Numbered from the stretch's first letter, positions 1-11,255 are shown. The stretch: 64,000 nt of DNA from Parahoeflea olei (GCF_001703635.1 NZ_LQZT01000048.1:1-64000); one strand, 5' to 3'. Translations and numbers: made by a program. Notes: generated by a model not told the origin, from the sequence alone.

Positions 1-461
1 CGCATGACCAGCTTCATGGCCGCCCAATTTGCAGAACTTGACGCACACAATCGATCCTGCCCGCACGATCCGGCCCGATTCGCGCGCTGGATTGGAGCGC
101 CGGCATGGCCCGAGGCTCCGGCCTGAAACCGGCCGGGAACGCATCGCGGCGAACAGAACCGGAAGCTTCCGCCGCCCGATCCAGTCGTCCGAAAACCGGT
201 CCAAGCCTTGTGTCTTCAAACCAGGCAGCGGCCCTCGCGCACCAGGCCGGGCCGGGCCTCCCGGGCGGCCCGATTGCGGCGCACCCGGCTTGCTTAAAAA
301 GCGAAATTTCCTTTTAAAAATAACTCCTTAACCATTCCTGAGATATTATCCTGGCTGTAAAAAATACCATCCCGAGTGGGCATTTCCCCTAATGGCAACA
401 AGCAATTCCATACGTCGACTTGACCCAGCTCAAAGCATTCAGACGATGGAGACCCAGGACC
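1..461. other. Intergenic region upstream of the chemoreceptor gene
   Basis: No convincing gene on either strand. The first 300 bases are GC-rich, and small open frames there show no family resemblance. From about 290 to 410 the sequence turns A/T-rich (TTAAAA tracts, TTAACC at 328-333), as expected of a promoter region for the chemoreceptor gene that follows. TTAACC matches the half-site of the alphaproteobacterial cell-cycle regulator CtrA. The second half-site is not at the usual 7-bp spacing, so CtrA control is only a possibility. Confidence 0.4.
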
Positions 462-2909
462 ATGACGACATCTATATTCAAACGTTTTGACAACATCCAA
501 TTCAAGGTGGTCGGTATAGCCGGCCTGAGCATTATTGGCGTGGTTGCCGCGCTCACCGGCAGTGCGATCTATTTTTCCAATAGCTCCAATGAATTCGCCG
601 CGACGAAAATGGACGCCATCGCGCGCGAGCAGACAACCGAAATTCTGATCAACCGGGCAGCCGCCGAAGCGGGCGAGATCAAGTCCGAGCTGCGGGTCGC
701 CATCGATGCCGCCCGCGAAATGGCGACCTCGTTCTCGGTGCTGGCCGGCAACAGGGCCGGTGCCACACCGCCGATGGCGCGACGCGAGCAGATGAACTCC
801 GTGATGCAGCGGGTTCTCGAGCGCAATCCCACCATCAACGGCGCCTATTCAGCCTGGGAGCCCAATGCGGTCGATGGCAACGACGAGGCCTTCAGGAACC
901 GCAACGACACCGGTGCCGACGCGACCGGCCGGTTTCTGCCGTACTGGACCAGAACAGCCAACGGGAAATACAAGGTCGAGCCGCTCTCCGGCCATGAAGA
1001 CACGTCGATGGGGTCGAACGGGTTGCAGACGGGGGTCTGGTATCTCGACCCGCGGGCGACCGGAAAGGAACGCATAGTCGGTCCCCTGACCTATCCGGCG
1101 GAAGGCAAGGTCGAATCCCTCGCCACCTTCGCCATCCCGGTGATGATCGACGGCAAATTCCGCGGCATAACCGGAGCCAACTTCAATCTCGGCTTCATCC
1201 AGGAGCTGGCGACCACCGTCAACCAGTCGCTCTTCGAGGGCAAGGGCTCCGTGGTCATCATCAGCGACAATGGCTTGATCATCGCCAACAGCACCGATGC
1301 CAGCCTGATCGGGAAGGACGTGTCGCAAGCCGGCGCTGAGTGGGCCAAAAGCATGGAGGCGGTAACGGCCGCCAAGCCGCTCGCAATCGATGACCCTGCC
1401 CGGGACAACATCAACGTCTACTCGCCGATCGAACTGAGCGCCGATGGCGCGCCCTGGTCCTTCGCCATCTCCGTTCCGCGTGATGTCGCGCTGGCCCAGG
1501 TCACGGCCCTGACCGCCAATCTGTCGGAACAGGCCTCCTTTGCGACACTGGTTCAGGCCGGCATCGGCATCGCCATTGCGATTGTCGCTTGCCTTGTCAT
1601 GGCCGTTGCCGCGCGCAACATCGCAAAGCCCATCGAGAAGATCACCGCGGCCATGAAGGACCTGGTCAATGGCGACACGCACGCTCCGATTCCCTTCCAG
1701 GACCGGGGTGACGAGGTCGGGCAGATCGCCAATGCCGTGTCGGTGTTCCGCGACAATGCCATCGAGCGCAAGCGCCTTGAACAGGAAGCCGAGGCCAATC
1801 GCAGCATGGGCGAGACGGAGCGCCTGGAGCGCGACGCGCAAAAGGCCAGGGAAGCCGCCGACGTGCAGTTTGCCGTCGACAATCTCGCTGCCGGCCTGAC
1901 CAAGCTTTCCGATGGCGACGTGTCCTACCGCATCGACACGCCTTTCGTGGAAAGCCTCGATTCCGTTCGGCGGGACTTCAATCAATCCGCGGAGAAGCTG
2001 CAGATGGCGCTGCAGGTCGTGGCCCGGAATGCCGACGGCATCAATGCCGGCGCCAGGGAGATCAAGTCTTCCTCCGACGACCTCTCCCGGCGCACGGAAC
2101 AACAGGCCGCCGCGCTGGAAGAAACCGCTGCCGCCCTGGAAGAGATCACCACGACGGTCCGGAACTCGAGCGATCGCGCCCAGGAGGCGGGACACCTTGT
2201 CGAACGCACCAAGACCGGGGCCGAGGAGTCGGGACAGGTGGTCAGCCGCGCGGTGGAAGCCATGCAGCGGATCGAGCACTCCTCCGGCGAAATCGCCAAC
2301 ATCATCTCGGTGATCGACGAAATCGCGTTCCAGACAAACCTTCTGGCACTGAATGCTGGGGTGGAAGCAGCCCGCGCCGGCGAGGCCGGCAGGGGGTTCG
2401 CGGTCGTCGCTCAGGAAGTTCGTGAACTGGCACAGCGTTCCGCCAAGGCCGCCAAGGAGATCAACACCCTGATCACCAATTCCAACGAGCAGGTGCGCGA
2501 AGGTGTCGAGCTCGTGGGCAACACCGGCTCCGCCCTGGAGAAGATCGCAGGCGAGGTGCAGGAGATCAACAAGCACGTGAAGGCGATCGTCGAATCCGCA
2601 GCGGAGCAATCCTCTGGCATTCAGCAGATCAACGCGGCCATCAACCAGATGGACCAGGACACGCAGAAGAATGCCGCGATGGTCGAACAGACCACCGCAG
2701 CCAGCCACGATCTGGCGAGCGAAGCGGCGTCGCTGAACGAGCTTCTGCGACAGTTCAAGCTGGGAACGGATGGGGAGGCTTCGCGCGCGGCGCCTGCCGC
2801 CGGAAGTGGTGACACCTCTCCTGTCAGGGCGATGGGTCGGAAGATTGCCGCAGCCTTCTCCGGCAACACGGCTCTCAAAGCCCAGAACGACGCCTGGGAC
2901 GACTTCTAG
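462..2909 (+). CDS. Methyl-accepting chemotaxis protein (dCache-type sensor)
   Basis: Inner-membrane chemoreceptor of about 815 residues that signals to CheA/CheW. Visible order: TM1 (about 18-38), a large periplasmic region of Cache type (40-360), TM2 (about 363-385), HAMP (385-437), a second HAMP-like segment containing KLSDGDVSYRI (about 475-525), then the cytoplasmic four-helix signalling domain with the hairpin-tip block EIAFQTNLLALNAGVEAARAG near 615-640. The protein ends in DAWDDF, an aromatic/acidic tail resembling the CheR/CheB-tethering pentapeptide of some rhizobial receptors. An in-frame TTG lies at 420, but ATG 462 is preferred because GGAG lies about 10 nt upstream and the added 14 residues look random. 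The ligand cannot be told from sequence. No other chemotaxis gene is in the window. Confidence 0.93.
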   Translation: MTTSIFKRFDNIQFKVVGIAGLSIIGVVAALTGSAIYFSNSSNEFAATKMDAIAREQTTEILINRAAAEAGEIKSELRVAIDAAREMATSFSVLAGNRAGATPPMARREQMNSVMQRVLERNPTINGAYSAWEPNAVDGNDEAFRNRNDTGADATGRFLPYWTRTANGKYKVEPLSGHEDTSMGSNGLQTGVWYLDPRATGKERIVGPLTYPAEGKVESLATFAIPVMIDGKFRGITGANFNLGFIQELATTVNQSLFEGKGSVVIISDNGLIIANSTDASLIGKDVSQAGAEWAKSMEAVTAAKPLAIDDPARDNINVYSPIELSADGAPWSFAISVPRDVALAQVTALTANLSEQASFATLVQAGIGIAIAIVACLVMAVAARNIAKPIEKITAAMKDLVNGDTHAPIPFQDRGDEVGQIANAVSVFRDNAIERKRLEQEAEANRSMGETERLERDAQKAREAADVQFAVDNLAAGLTKLSDGDVSYRIDTPFVESLDSVRRDFNQSAEKLQMALQVVARNADGINAGAREIKSSSDDLSRRTEQQAAALEETAAALEEITTTVRNSSDRAQEAGHLVERTKTGAEESGQVVSRAVEAMQRIEHSSGEIANIISVIDEIAFQTNLLALNAGVEAARAGEAGRGFAVVAQEVRELAQRSAKAAKEINTLITNSNEQVREGVELVGNTGSALEKIAGEVQEINKHVKAIVESAAEQSSGIQQINAAINQMDQDTQKNAAMVEQTTAASHDLASEAASLNELLRQFKLGTDGEASRAAPAAGSGDTSPVRAMGRKIAAAFSGNTALKAQNDAWDDF

Positions 2910-2929
2910 GCCGCTCCCCGGTCCGAACC

Positions 2930-2964
2930 TGCCCGTCCCCCCGCAGCATGCCGGGGGGCGGGCA
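2930..2964 (+). terminator. GC-rich hairpin after the chemoreceptor gene
   Basis: A stem of about 13 bp (TGCCCG then CCCCCCG pairing with CGGGGGG then CGGGCA, one bulged T) with an 8-nt loop, starting 20 nt after the stop codon. It is followed by AAAGG rather than a U-run, so it may be a weak or structure-only terminator or an mRNA 3'-end stabiliser. Confidence 0.5.
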
Positions 2965-3030
2965 AAGGCAGGGCTGGCCGGTTGACCGAGACCGGTTTTC
3001 GACCCTTGCGCGACCCGAACCGGCTCTGCG

Positions 3031-3340
3031 CCTGGGCTCCGGGCCTTCGTCGCTCACATCAGTGCACCGGACTGATGTCTCCGCTCAGGCGGACCGCTCT
3101 TGGCCCTTCGATTTGGCTCCGGGCCTTCGTCGCTGAAATCAGTCCACCGGACTGATGTCTCCGCTCAGGCGGGCCGCTCTTGGCCCTTCGCTTTGGCTTC
3201 GGGCGTTCGTCGCTGAAATCAGTCCACCGGACTGATTTCTCCGCCCAGGCGGACCGCTCTTGGCCCTTCGCTTTGGCTTCGGGCGTTCGTCGCTGAAATC
3301 AGTCCACTGGACTGATTTCTCCGCCCAGGCGGACCGCTCC
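3031..3340. repeat. 80-bp tandem repeat array, four copies, each with a palindrome
   Basis: Four head-to-tail units with an exact 80-bp period (anchors GGGC(C/G)TTCGTCGCT at 3041, 3121, 3201 and 3281). Each unit holds an inverted repeat with arms ATCAGTCC and GGACTGAT around a 3-nt loop, at 3058-3076, 3138-3156, 3218-3236 and 3298-3316. In copies 3 and 4 the palindrome extends to perfect 11-bp arms (3215-3239 and 3295-3319). Copy 1 has one arm mismatch. The array fills the space between two convergent genes and ends at the base before the reductase stop codon. Apparent open frames through it are repetitive and are judged non-coding. Its function is unknown; see findings. Confidence 0.9.
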
Positions 3341-4006
3341 TCACTCCTCGAACACCAGGCCTTCGGGGTCGGCGCCCATGTCCTTGAGCGCATCGTTGAT
3401 GCTTTCGACCATGCCGTCGGGACCGCAGACATAGAAATGCTGGTCGGTGCTGCCGATCAGGCGCTCGAGCATCGGCTTGTCGATGCGGCCGTGTTCGAAG
3501 CCGCCCTTGTTCTCGCCGGAGAGCACATAGACCACGTCGAGGCCCGGCATGGCGTCGAACTCGTCACGCAGGATGATGTCGGCCTCGCGCTTGTTGGCGA
3601 AGATCAGCCGGTGGCCGGACAATTCGCCGCGGTCGCGCAGCATCCGCAGGATGGCGATGAAAGGGGTGACGCCCGCGCCGCCGGCGATGAAGGTGCCCCT
3701 GCCCTTGTATTCGATCGTGCCCCAGGGATCGCCGACGATGAAACTGTCGCCCACCTTGAGCGTGCCGATCTGTTCGGTAAGCCCATTGTGCTCGGGGTAG
3801 ATCTTGATGGTGAACTGCAGATCGTCCCAGTCGGGCAGCGCGGTGAAGGTGAAGGGGTGGCCCGCGTCGCGCCAGCCGTCGCGGTCGATCCCGACTTCCG
3901 CCGCCTGCCCGGGCGTGAATGCGAAACCTTCGGGTTTTTCGAAGGTGAACTGGCGGACATTGTGGGTGACGTCGAGGATTTTCGTGATGGCAAGCGTATG
4001 GGCCAA
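3341..4006 (-). CDS. FNR-family FAD/NAD(P)H flavin reductase without iron-sulfur domain
   Basis: Predicted soluble flavoprotein of 221 residues transferring electrons from NAD(P)H through FAD to an unidentified acceptor (flavodoxin, ferredoxin or free flavin). The FAD-binding barrel carries HPFTFT (50-55). The nucleotide-binding half carries GGAGVTPF (109-116) and CGPDGM near the end, all typical of the ferredoxin-NADP reductase superfamily. No CxxxxC 2Fe-2S module is present. The start is a TTG at 4006, chosen because AAGGAG lies 7 nt upstream; upstream in-frame codons give a low-complexity tail. The stop abuts the 80-bp repeat array. The gene lies 79 bp downstream of the autotransporter, but a shared function is not evident. 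Confidence 0.85.
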   Translation of the reverse strand: MAHTLAITKILDVTHNVRQFTFEKPEGFAFTPGQAAEVGIDRDGWRDAGHPFTFTALPDWDDLQFTIKIYPEHNGLTEQIGTLKVGDSFIVGDPWGTIEYKGRGTFIAGGAGVTPFIAILRMLRDRGELSGHRLIFANKREADIILRDEFDAMPGLDVVYVLSGENKGGFEHGRIDKPMLERLIGSTDQHFYVCGPDGMVESINDALKDMGADPEGLVFEE

Positions 4007-4085
4007 GGCATTGCTCCTTCTGTTCGTGGAAGGGCAATGCGCAAGGCAGGGAGATGGTTCCGGACGCGCGGTTGGCGGTGGCGGC

Positions 4086-7000
4086 TCAGAAGGATTTCGA
4101 GAACCTGGCTGCCACTCCATGGCTTTGCGTCCCGGCGCTCAGCTCGCCCTGGTAATCGAGGTTGACGATCGCGCCACCGGCAAAATCCAGCCTGAGCCCG
4201 GCCTCCATCTGCAGACTGTCGCGATCGAGCGGCACGCCAGAAATCGTGAAAGCGCTGCCGGACGCGAAGCGCATGGTCGCGGACGGCTCGGGATCGCCCA
4301 CCAGGTGGGACCAGCCCAGCGAGCCGCGGAGCGAGGCGCTGTAGCTCTCGCCTGCGACCACCTGCCGCTCGGCGCGCAGGCCGAGGGTGGTGACGCCAAG
4401 GGTCTGGCTGGTGGAGGCGACGGAGAGCGCTGCGGCACCGCCGGTCTCGGTGAAGCCGCTGCTGCGCTGATGCACCAGGGCGAAGCCGGCGAAGGGCTCG
4501 AACCGGGCAAGCGGCGTGTCGAAGGAATAGCCAGCCTCGCCGAAGAGCTGCGTGGTGGAGGCGGTGTAGTCCGCGCTCAGAACGGTGCCGAGCGCGCCGA
4601 CCGTGACAGTGCGGCTCATCGAGACATCGTGCAGCGCGTGGCTGGCGCCCAGCCGCAGGCCGACGGCGCCGAGTTGACCGCCGCCATAGACGCCGACCGT
4701 GTAGCTGTCGGCGTCGCCCGAGGACGAGCGGGACTCGACCGCGAAACTGGTGTTGCCGTAGCCTGCCATCAGCCCGCCGCGCCAGCCGGAGGCTATGTCG
4801 GTATCGGCACCGAAGAAGAAGCCGCCGGTGCTGTGGTCGAGGGCAGCGGCATTGCCGTTGCCGCGGATCTCGCTCCAGCCGCCATAGCCGTGGCCCCAGA
4901 TGACGGCGCCGCCGTCATGTCGGGCATCTCCGTCTCCGATTACGGCCGGGGCCGGCCCATATGCGGAAGAGAGGCCTTCGAAGGCATCGCGAATGCGGTT
5001 GCTGGCGGCATTGCGGGCAAACCTGCCGGCCTGGATGAAGCTTGCCGTGACGGAGGCATGGATCTCTCCTGACAGGCTGTCGAAGGCCGTTCGCGCACCC
5101 TCGGCGCTGAGCCCGAGGACGGCGTCATAGACCGCGTTGCCGGCGCTGAGGCTGCTTAGCCCCCTGGCCACGGCATTCTGGTTTGCGGTCCTGCCGATGG
5201 TGTCGAAGGATGATGCATTGCGCGTCAGCGTCAGGGTCACGGCCTTGGGGCCATAGCCCACGGCCGCGTCGAGGAAGGCAAAGTTTTCGGTGACCGTGCC
5301 AAACTGGCCGGTCACAGCCGTGCCCGCCGTTATGATCGTGTAGGCCGTGGACGGGGCATAGCTGGAACCGTCGTCCGTGCCGTTCTCCGCCAGAATGGTG
5401 AGCGTGGCGCCATTGTCGATGGTCACGGTGCCGGTGGCGGCGAGCGTGTCGGAATTGCCCGCATTGTCGACCTCGACGGCATAGGTGGACCCGGCAGCGA
5501 AATCGGCATTGCCGGCGACAGTGAGCGTGCCGATGGAATTGCCCGGTGCGATCGTGCTGCCGGCACCGGCGGTGAAGCCGCCAATGGTGCCGGATCCGCC
5601 CAGGCTGCCGCCATTCAGGGTAACCGCACCGATGCTGCCGTTGACCACAAGCCAGCCGCCGGACACGGTCGTGCCGCCGGTATGGGTGTTGGTGCCGGTC
5701 AGCGTCAGCGTGCCGGTTCCGGATTTGGTGAGACTGCCGGTGCCGGAGATGACACCCTCATAGGTCAGGGCATCGGAACGGTTGAAGATCAGCGCCGAAT
5801 TGTTGGTGATGTCGCCAGTGACGCTCCCCGATGTGCCGCCATTGCCGATCTGCAGCGTGCCAGCGGAAATCGTGGTGCCGCCGGTGTGGGTGCCCGCCCC
5901 GGTGAGCGTCAGCGTGCCCGCACCGGACTTGGTGAGCGATCCCGTGCCGGACATATTGCCGGCATAGGTCAGGGCATCGCTGCGGTTGAAGACCAGCGCG
6001 GCGTCGTTGACGATATCGCCGGCGAGACTGCCCGACGTGCCGCCGTCGCCGATCTCAAGCGTGCCAGCCAAGACCATTGTGCCGCCTGCATAGGTGTTCG
6101 CGCCCGTCAGCGTCAGCGTGCCGGCACCGGATTTGGTCAGCGAGCCCGTGCCGCTGATCAAGCCGGCATAGGTCAAGCCATCCGAGCGATCGAAGATCAG
6201 GGCGGAATTGTTGACGATATCGCCAACCAGACTGCCCGACATGCCGCCGTCGCCGATTCGAAGCGTGCCGCCGGAAATCGTGGTGCCGCCGGCATAGGTG
6301 TTCGCGCCCGTCAGCGTCAGCGTGCCGGCACCGGATTTGGTCAGTGAACCGGTCCCGCTGATTACACCGGCATAGCTGGTGGTGCCTGACTGGTTCACGG
6401 TGAGGCCGGCGTTGCCCAGCGCAACAGTTCCGCCCGAGCCGGAAAGCGACGACATCGTGAGATCGTGACCGTTGAGATCAAGTGTGCCGCCATTGACCGT
6501 GTAGGCCGTATTCGCGGCGAAGGCGCCCGCCGAGCCGGCCCGCAAGCTGCCGGCTTCGACCGTCGTGCCGCCGGTATGGGCGTTGGTGCCTGTCAGGGTC
6601 CAGGTGGAGGTACCCGTCTTCGATAGGCGTTCGAAGCCGGTGTATTTGGTGCCGATTTCACCGGCATCGAAGCTCGTGCCCGGGGTGGTGTCGCCGCCAA
6701 AGACAAGCGTGTCGCTGCTGCCACCCGCGACGACATTGCCGGTGATGGTCGATCCGTTTCCCAGTTCCAGCGTGTTGGTGCCGGAGGTGAATTCGATGGC
6801 ATTGGCGCGGGTACTGCCGCTGCTGGAGAGCCCGCCGGAAATCGTGCCACTGTTGACGATGGTCAGGCCTGAGCCGGTGATGCCGGCGCCGCCTGCGGCA
6901 TCCCCCCGGCCCGAGCCGCCGTCGCCGCCCGTAATACTATTGTTGTTGATCACCGTCACGCCGGACACGGATGTGGAGAGGCCTGCTCCGCCCGAGCCGC

Positions 7001-7640
7001 CATAGCCGAGGGAGCCGTCGGTACTATAGGCCCCATGGGCGCCGCCCAATCCACCCTGACCACCATCGCCACCCGTGACAACGGCATTATTGGTGATCTC
7101 GACGGCAGCATTCACGGCGACGCCATGCCCACCTTCGCCACCGCCACCACCACCACCGCCGCCGCCGAATGGCGCCGTGTCACCACCATTGGTCCCATTG
7201 CCACCGTCCTCCCCCGTCATCGCACCCAAGACCACTGCCGGGATAATGATTACCGTTCCGTGGTTTCCCCCCCTGCCGCCATCCCCGCCTGCGCTGCCAG
7301 AGCCTGTCGTGGCACCGGTTCCGCCTGCAAAGCCGCCGGCAGCGCCCCCACCGCCACCGCCATTGCCTGCCCCCTCTTTGCCGGCGGTCCCATCGCTTCC
7401 GCCGCTTCCCGCTGTACCGCCAGCACCGCCGCGCCCTGGGGTGGAAAAACCGCCGGCTGGGCCTTGTCCACCATCGCCACCCCGGCCACCACCGGCCTGA
7501 GCGGCTCCGGCCCCCAGGGAGGCCGAAATGGCAAGCGCGGTGCTGAGCAGAAGAGCGGTCCTGAAACTGCGTGATGTGCCCGGTCGCGCCCGGCCCGCCG
7601 TTATGCAAGCCCTGCCAGTCGTTGCGTTTCGTGTGACCAT
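4086..7640 (-). CDS. Large autotransporter, Gly-rich passenger with PATR repeats and C-terminal beta-barrel
   Basis: Type Va secreted or outer-membrane protein of 1184 residues. A long N-terminal signal with a basic extension ends near AAQAGGG (about residue 50). It is followed by an extremely glycine-rich segment (about 50-230), then passenger repeats of the autotransporter-associated beta-strand type (SLTKSGAGTLTLTGANTYAGGTT and relatives, about 400-700). The C-terminal beta-barrel (about 905-1184) contains GHGYGGWSEIRGNG and ends in a terminal phenylalanine (ARFSKSF), as expected for BAM-dependent insertion. Start ATG 7640 is chosen over a longer frame because GGAGGGG sits 6 nt upstream. 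No serine-protease or other catalytic motif was seen, so an adhesin or surface-structure role is inferred. A LuxR-type gene lies directly upstream on the same strand. Confidence 0.9.
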   Translation of the reverse strand: MVTRNATTGRACITAGRARPGTSRSFRTALLLSTALAISASLGAGAAQAGGGRGGDGGQGPAGGFSTPGRGGAGGTAGSGGSDGTAGKEGAGNGGGGGGAAGGFAGGTGATTGSGSAGGDGGRGGNHGTVIIIPAVVLGAMTGEDGGNGTNGGDTAPFGGGGGGGGGGEGGHGVAVNAAVEITNNAVVTGGDGGQGGLGGAHGAYSTDGSLGYGGSGGAGLSTSVSGVTVINNNSITGGDGGSGRGDAAGGAGITGSGLTIVNSGTISGGLSSSGSTRANAIEFTSGTNTLELGNGSTITGNVVAGGSSDTLVFGGDTTPGTSFDAGEIGTKYTGFERLSKTGTSTWTLTGTNAHTGGTTVEAGSLRAGSAGAFAANTAYTVNGGTLDLNGHDLTMSSLSGSGGTVALGNAGLTVNQSGTTSYAGVISGTGSLTKSGAGTLTLTGANTYAGGTTISGGTLRIGDGGMSGSLVGDIVNNSALIFDRSDGLTYAGLISGTGSLTKSGAGTLTLTGANTYAGGTMVLAGTLEIGDGGTSGSLAGDIVNDAALVFNRSDALTYAGNMSGTGSLTKSGAGTLTLTGAGTHTGGTTISAGTLQIGNGGTSGSVTGDITNNSALIFNRSDALTYEGVISGTGSLTKSGTGTLTLTGTNTHTGGTTVSGGWLVVNGSIGAVTLNGGSLGGSGTIGGFTAGAGSTIAPGNSIGTLTVAGNADFAAGSTYAVEVDNAGNSDTLAATGTVTIDNGATLTILAENGTDDGSSYAPSTAYTIITAGTAVTGQFGTVTENFAFLDAAVGYGPKAVTLTLTRNASSFDTIGRTANQNAVARGLSSLSAGNAVYDAVLGLSAEGARTAFDSLSGEIHASVTASFIQAGRFARNAASNRIRDAFEGLSSAYGPAPAVIGDGDARHDGGAVIWGHGYGGWSEIRGNGNAAALDHSTGGFFFGADTDIASGWRGGLMAGYGNTSFAVESRSSSGDADSYTVGVYGGGQLGAVGLRLGASHALHDVSMSRTVTVGALGTVLSADYTASTTQLFGEAGYSFDTPLARFEPFAGFALVHQRSSGFTETGGAAALSVASTSQTLGVTTLGLRAERQVVAGESYSASLRGSLGWSHLVGDPEPSATMRFASGSAFTISGVPLDRDSLQMEAGLRLDFAGGAIVNLDYQGELSAGTQSHGVAARFSKSF
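5748..6359 (-). repeat. 204-bp direct repeats in the autotransporter passenger
   Basis: Three consecutive 68-residue units (SGTGSLTKSG... to ...LTYAG) at 6359-6156, 6155-5952 and 5951-5748, with a partial fourth continuing to about 5640. Long stretches are nearly identical at DNA level; for example, the segment around 6093 recurs at 6297. Such units can expand or contract by recombination, giving passenger-length variation. Confidence 0.85.
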
Positions 7641-7773
7641 GGTTTCCCCTCCGCGTGGCACCACGCTGTCAGGCGCCGGCATCCCGCCAGAAAGGCAGGA
7701 CGCGGCAGCCGCGGCGCAAATTGATCCATTGGCCGTCTTTTGGCGCGGGAGAGCCGGAGGAGCTATCCCCTGT

Positions 7774-8577
7774 TTAGGGGTTATTGTTTGTTTTCAATTC
7801 CTTGCCGAGCCACAAGGCCATCAGGCTAGAGCGGCTGGAGACCCCGTATTTGCGGAAGATCCGCTTGACATGGTCGTGGGTGGTGTGCGGGCTCTGGTTG
7901 TTCTGCGCGGCAATCTGCTTCTCGGTCAGGCCAAGCAGGAGGCCCTGAAGAACCGCCTGCTCGGTTGCCGTCAGCGGGGAAGAGGCCACGCCTGCGCCTT
8001 CTCCAAGCATCTGATGCTTGTAGAACCAGCGGATCCCCCGCAGGGCATGCGAGACAAAAATCTGTTCCTGCTGGGAGAAGTCCGGCTTGGCGAAGCTGCG
8101 GTGAAAGCCGATCTGGATTTCCGCGTCCTGATTGATCGGAATGCCGGCCCAGATGGAATCCTTGCGGTCGAGCGCCCGGTAGAAGCGCTGGTAGGACGGG
8201 CCTTCGAACCATTCGGGCGTCGCAAGCTCGTTCAACAGCATGACCCGGAAGCTGCCCGCGAGCTCCACATTGCGGATCGTGGTGATATCGGGCTCTCCCT
8301 TCTCCATTTCCGCGAAGGCCTCGTCGATCGCCGGGCCGGTGTTCACACAGGGCACCAGGGTGAAGCGCGTGCGCGGACGCCAGCCTTTCATCGGGTCGCG
8401 GGTTTGGCCCGATCCGAGCCGGACACACGCGATCCAGTCCGCATTCTGGGCGTCGATCAAGGTGCAGAGCGTCTTGAGCAGGAACGAGCGGGACGCCCAT
8501 ATGTCCCCGGCGTCAAAATCCGCGAGGTCATCCCAGAGAGTGTAGATTTCGTCCGCATTGGGCAGGTCGGCAAGCAT
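7774..8577 (-). CDS. LuxR-family transcriptional regulator
   Basis: DNA-binding regulator of about 267 residues. The C-terminal GerE-type helix-turn-helix is clear (PLTATEQAVLQGLLLGLTEKQIAAQNNQSPHTTHDHVKRIFRKYGV). The N-terminal two thirds shows neither a receiver phosphoacceptor pattern nor a recognisable acyl-homoserine-lactone domain, so the signal is unknown. No good Shine-Dalgarno marks the start. ATG 8577 is preferred because the conserved-looking part (ADEIYTLWDDLADFDA) begins there; an in-frame GTG at 8655 would add 26 residues. It lies 133 bp upstream of the autotransporter on the same strand, suggesting local control of that gene (inference). Its stop codon lies inside a small inverted repeat (CCCCT/AGGGG, about 7770-7783). 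Confidence 0.85.
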   Translation of the reverse strand: MLADLPNADEIYTLWDDLADFDAGDIWASRSFLLKTLCTLIDAQNADWIACVRLGSGQTRDPMKGWRPRTRFTLVPCVNTGPAIDEAFAEMEKGEPDITTIRNVELAGSFRVMLLNELATPEWFEGPSYQRFYRALDRKDSIWAGIPINQDAEIQIGFHRSFAKPDFSQQEQIFVSHALRGIRWFYKHQMLGEGAGVASSPLTATEQAVLQGLLLGLTEKQIAAQNNQSPHTTHDHVKRIFRKYGVSSRSSLMALWLGKELKTNNNP

Positions 8578-8716
8578 GCCGGCAAGGTAGTGCAACGACA
8601 GCCGGCAGGACAATCCCGATCCTGGCTCACGCAGGCAAATGCCGGCATTTTGCACGGCTCATGTTGCGTACGCTCAACTGCGCCCCGATTGACGGCATCA
8701 GGCCAGCCATCAAGCA

Positions 8717-8751
8717 AAAAGCCCCCGGACCAGCGCGATCCGGGGGCTTTT
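8717..8751 (-). terminator. Rho-independent terminator after pnp
   Basis: A perfect 9-bp stem (GCCCCCGGA at 8721-8729 pairing with TCCGGGGGC at 8739-8747), flanked by AAAAA on the left and TTTT on the right. It therefore works in both orientations and closes the pnp transcript on the minus strand, 50 nt after its stop. Confidence 0.9.
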
Positions 8752-8800
8752 CCATGTCTTTCGTCCGGAGCGGGTGTCCGCCCCGGCGCAATGCCGGCGC

Positions 8801-10918
<2,118 letters not shown>

Positions 10919-11255
10919 GTCTTGTCCTTCATATGCGGACATCTGGCCCGACCGGTGCGGCCGCGCGGCGGATGTCCTTCGTGGTTTCTGAGCCATCATG
11001 GGCAAGACAGCGGGAGGCTTTGCGAGGAGCCGCCCGGAAAAGGCGGCAAAAGCATCCGGCAATCCTGCCCCATGACGGGCCATTTCAGTGTCCCGAGCCG
11101 GCTTTTCGGCCCTCCGGACGGTTCTGGCGCGACAATCAGGCTATTTTCAGGGCCTGGCGGCGTCACGCCTCGAAATTGCGGCCCCGGGACGATGCACGGG
11201 ACCCCTTAAGGAATGCGGCGGGCGGGGCCTGGGCCCGACCCGCCGACACAGTGCC

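Noticed and set aside
849..2708. 619-codon open frame antisense to the chemoreceptor
   Set aside because: Arises from codon bias of a high-GC gene on the opposite strand; the protein has no domain resemblance and no ribosome site.
3139..3432. Short open frames across the 80-bp repeats
   Set aside because: They simply translate the repeat (an 80-bp period shifts frame every unit) and show no independent coding signal.
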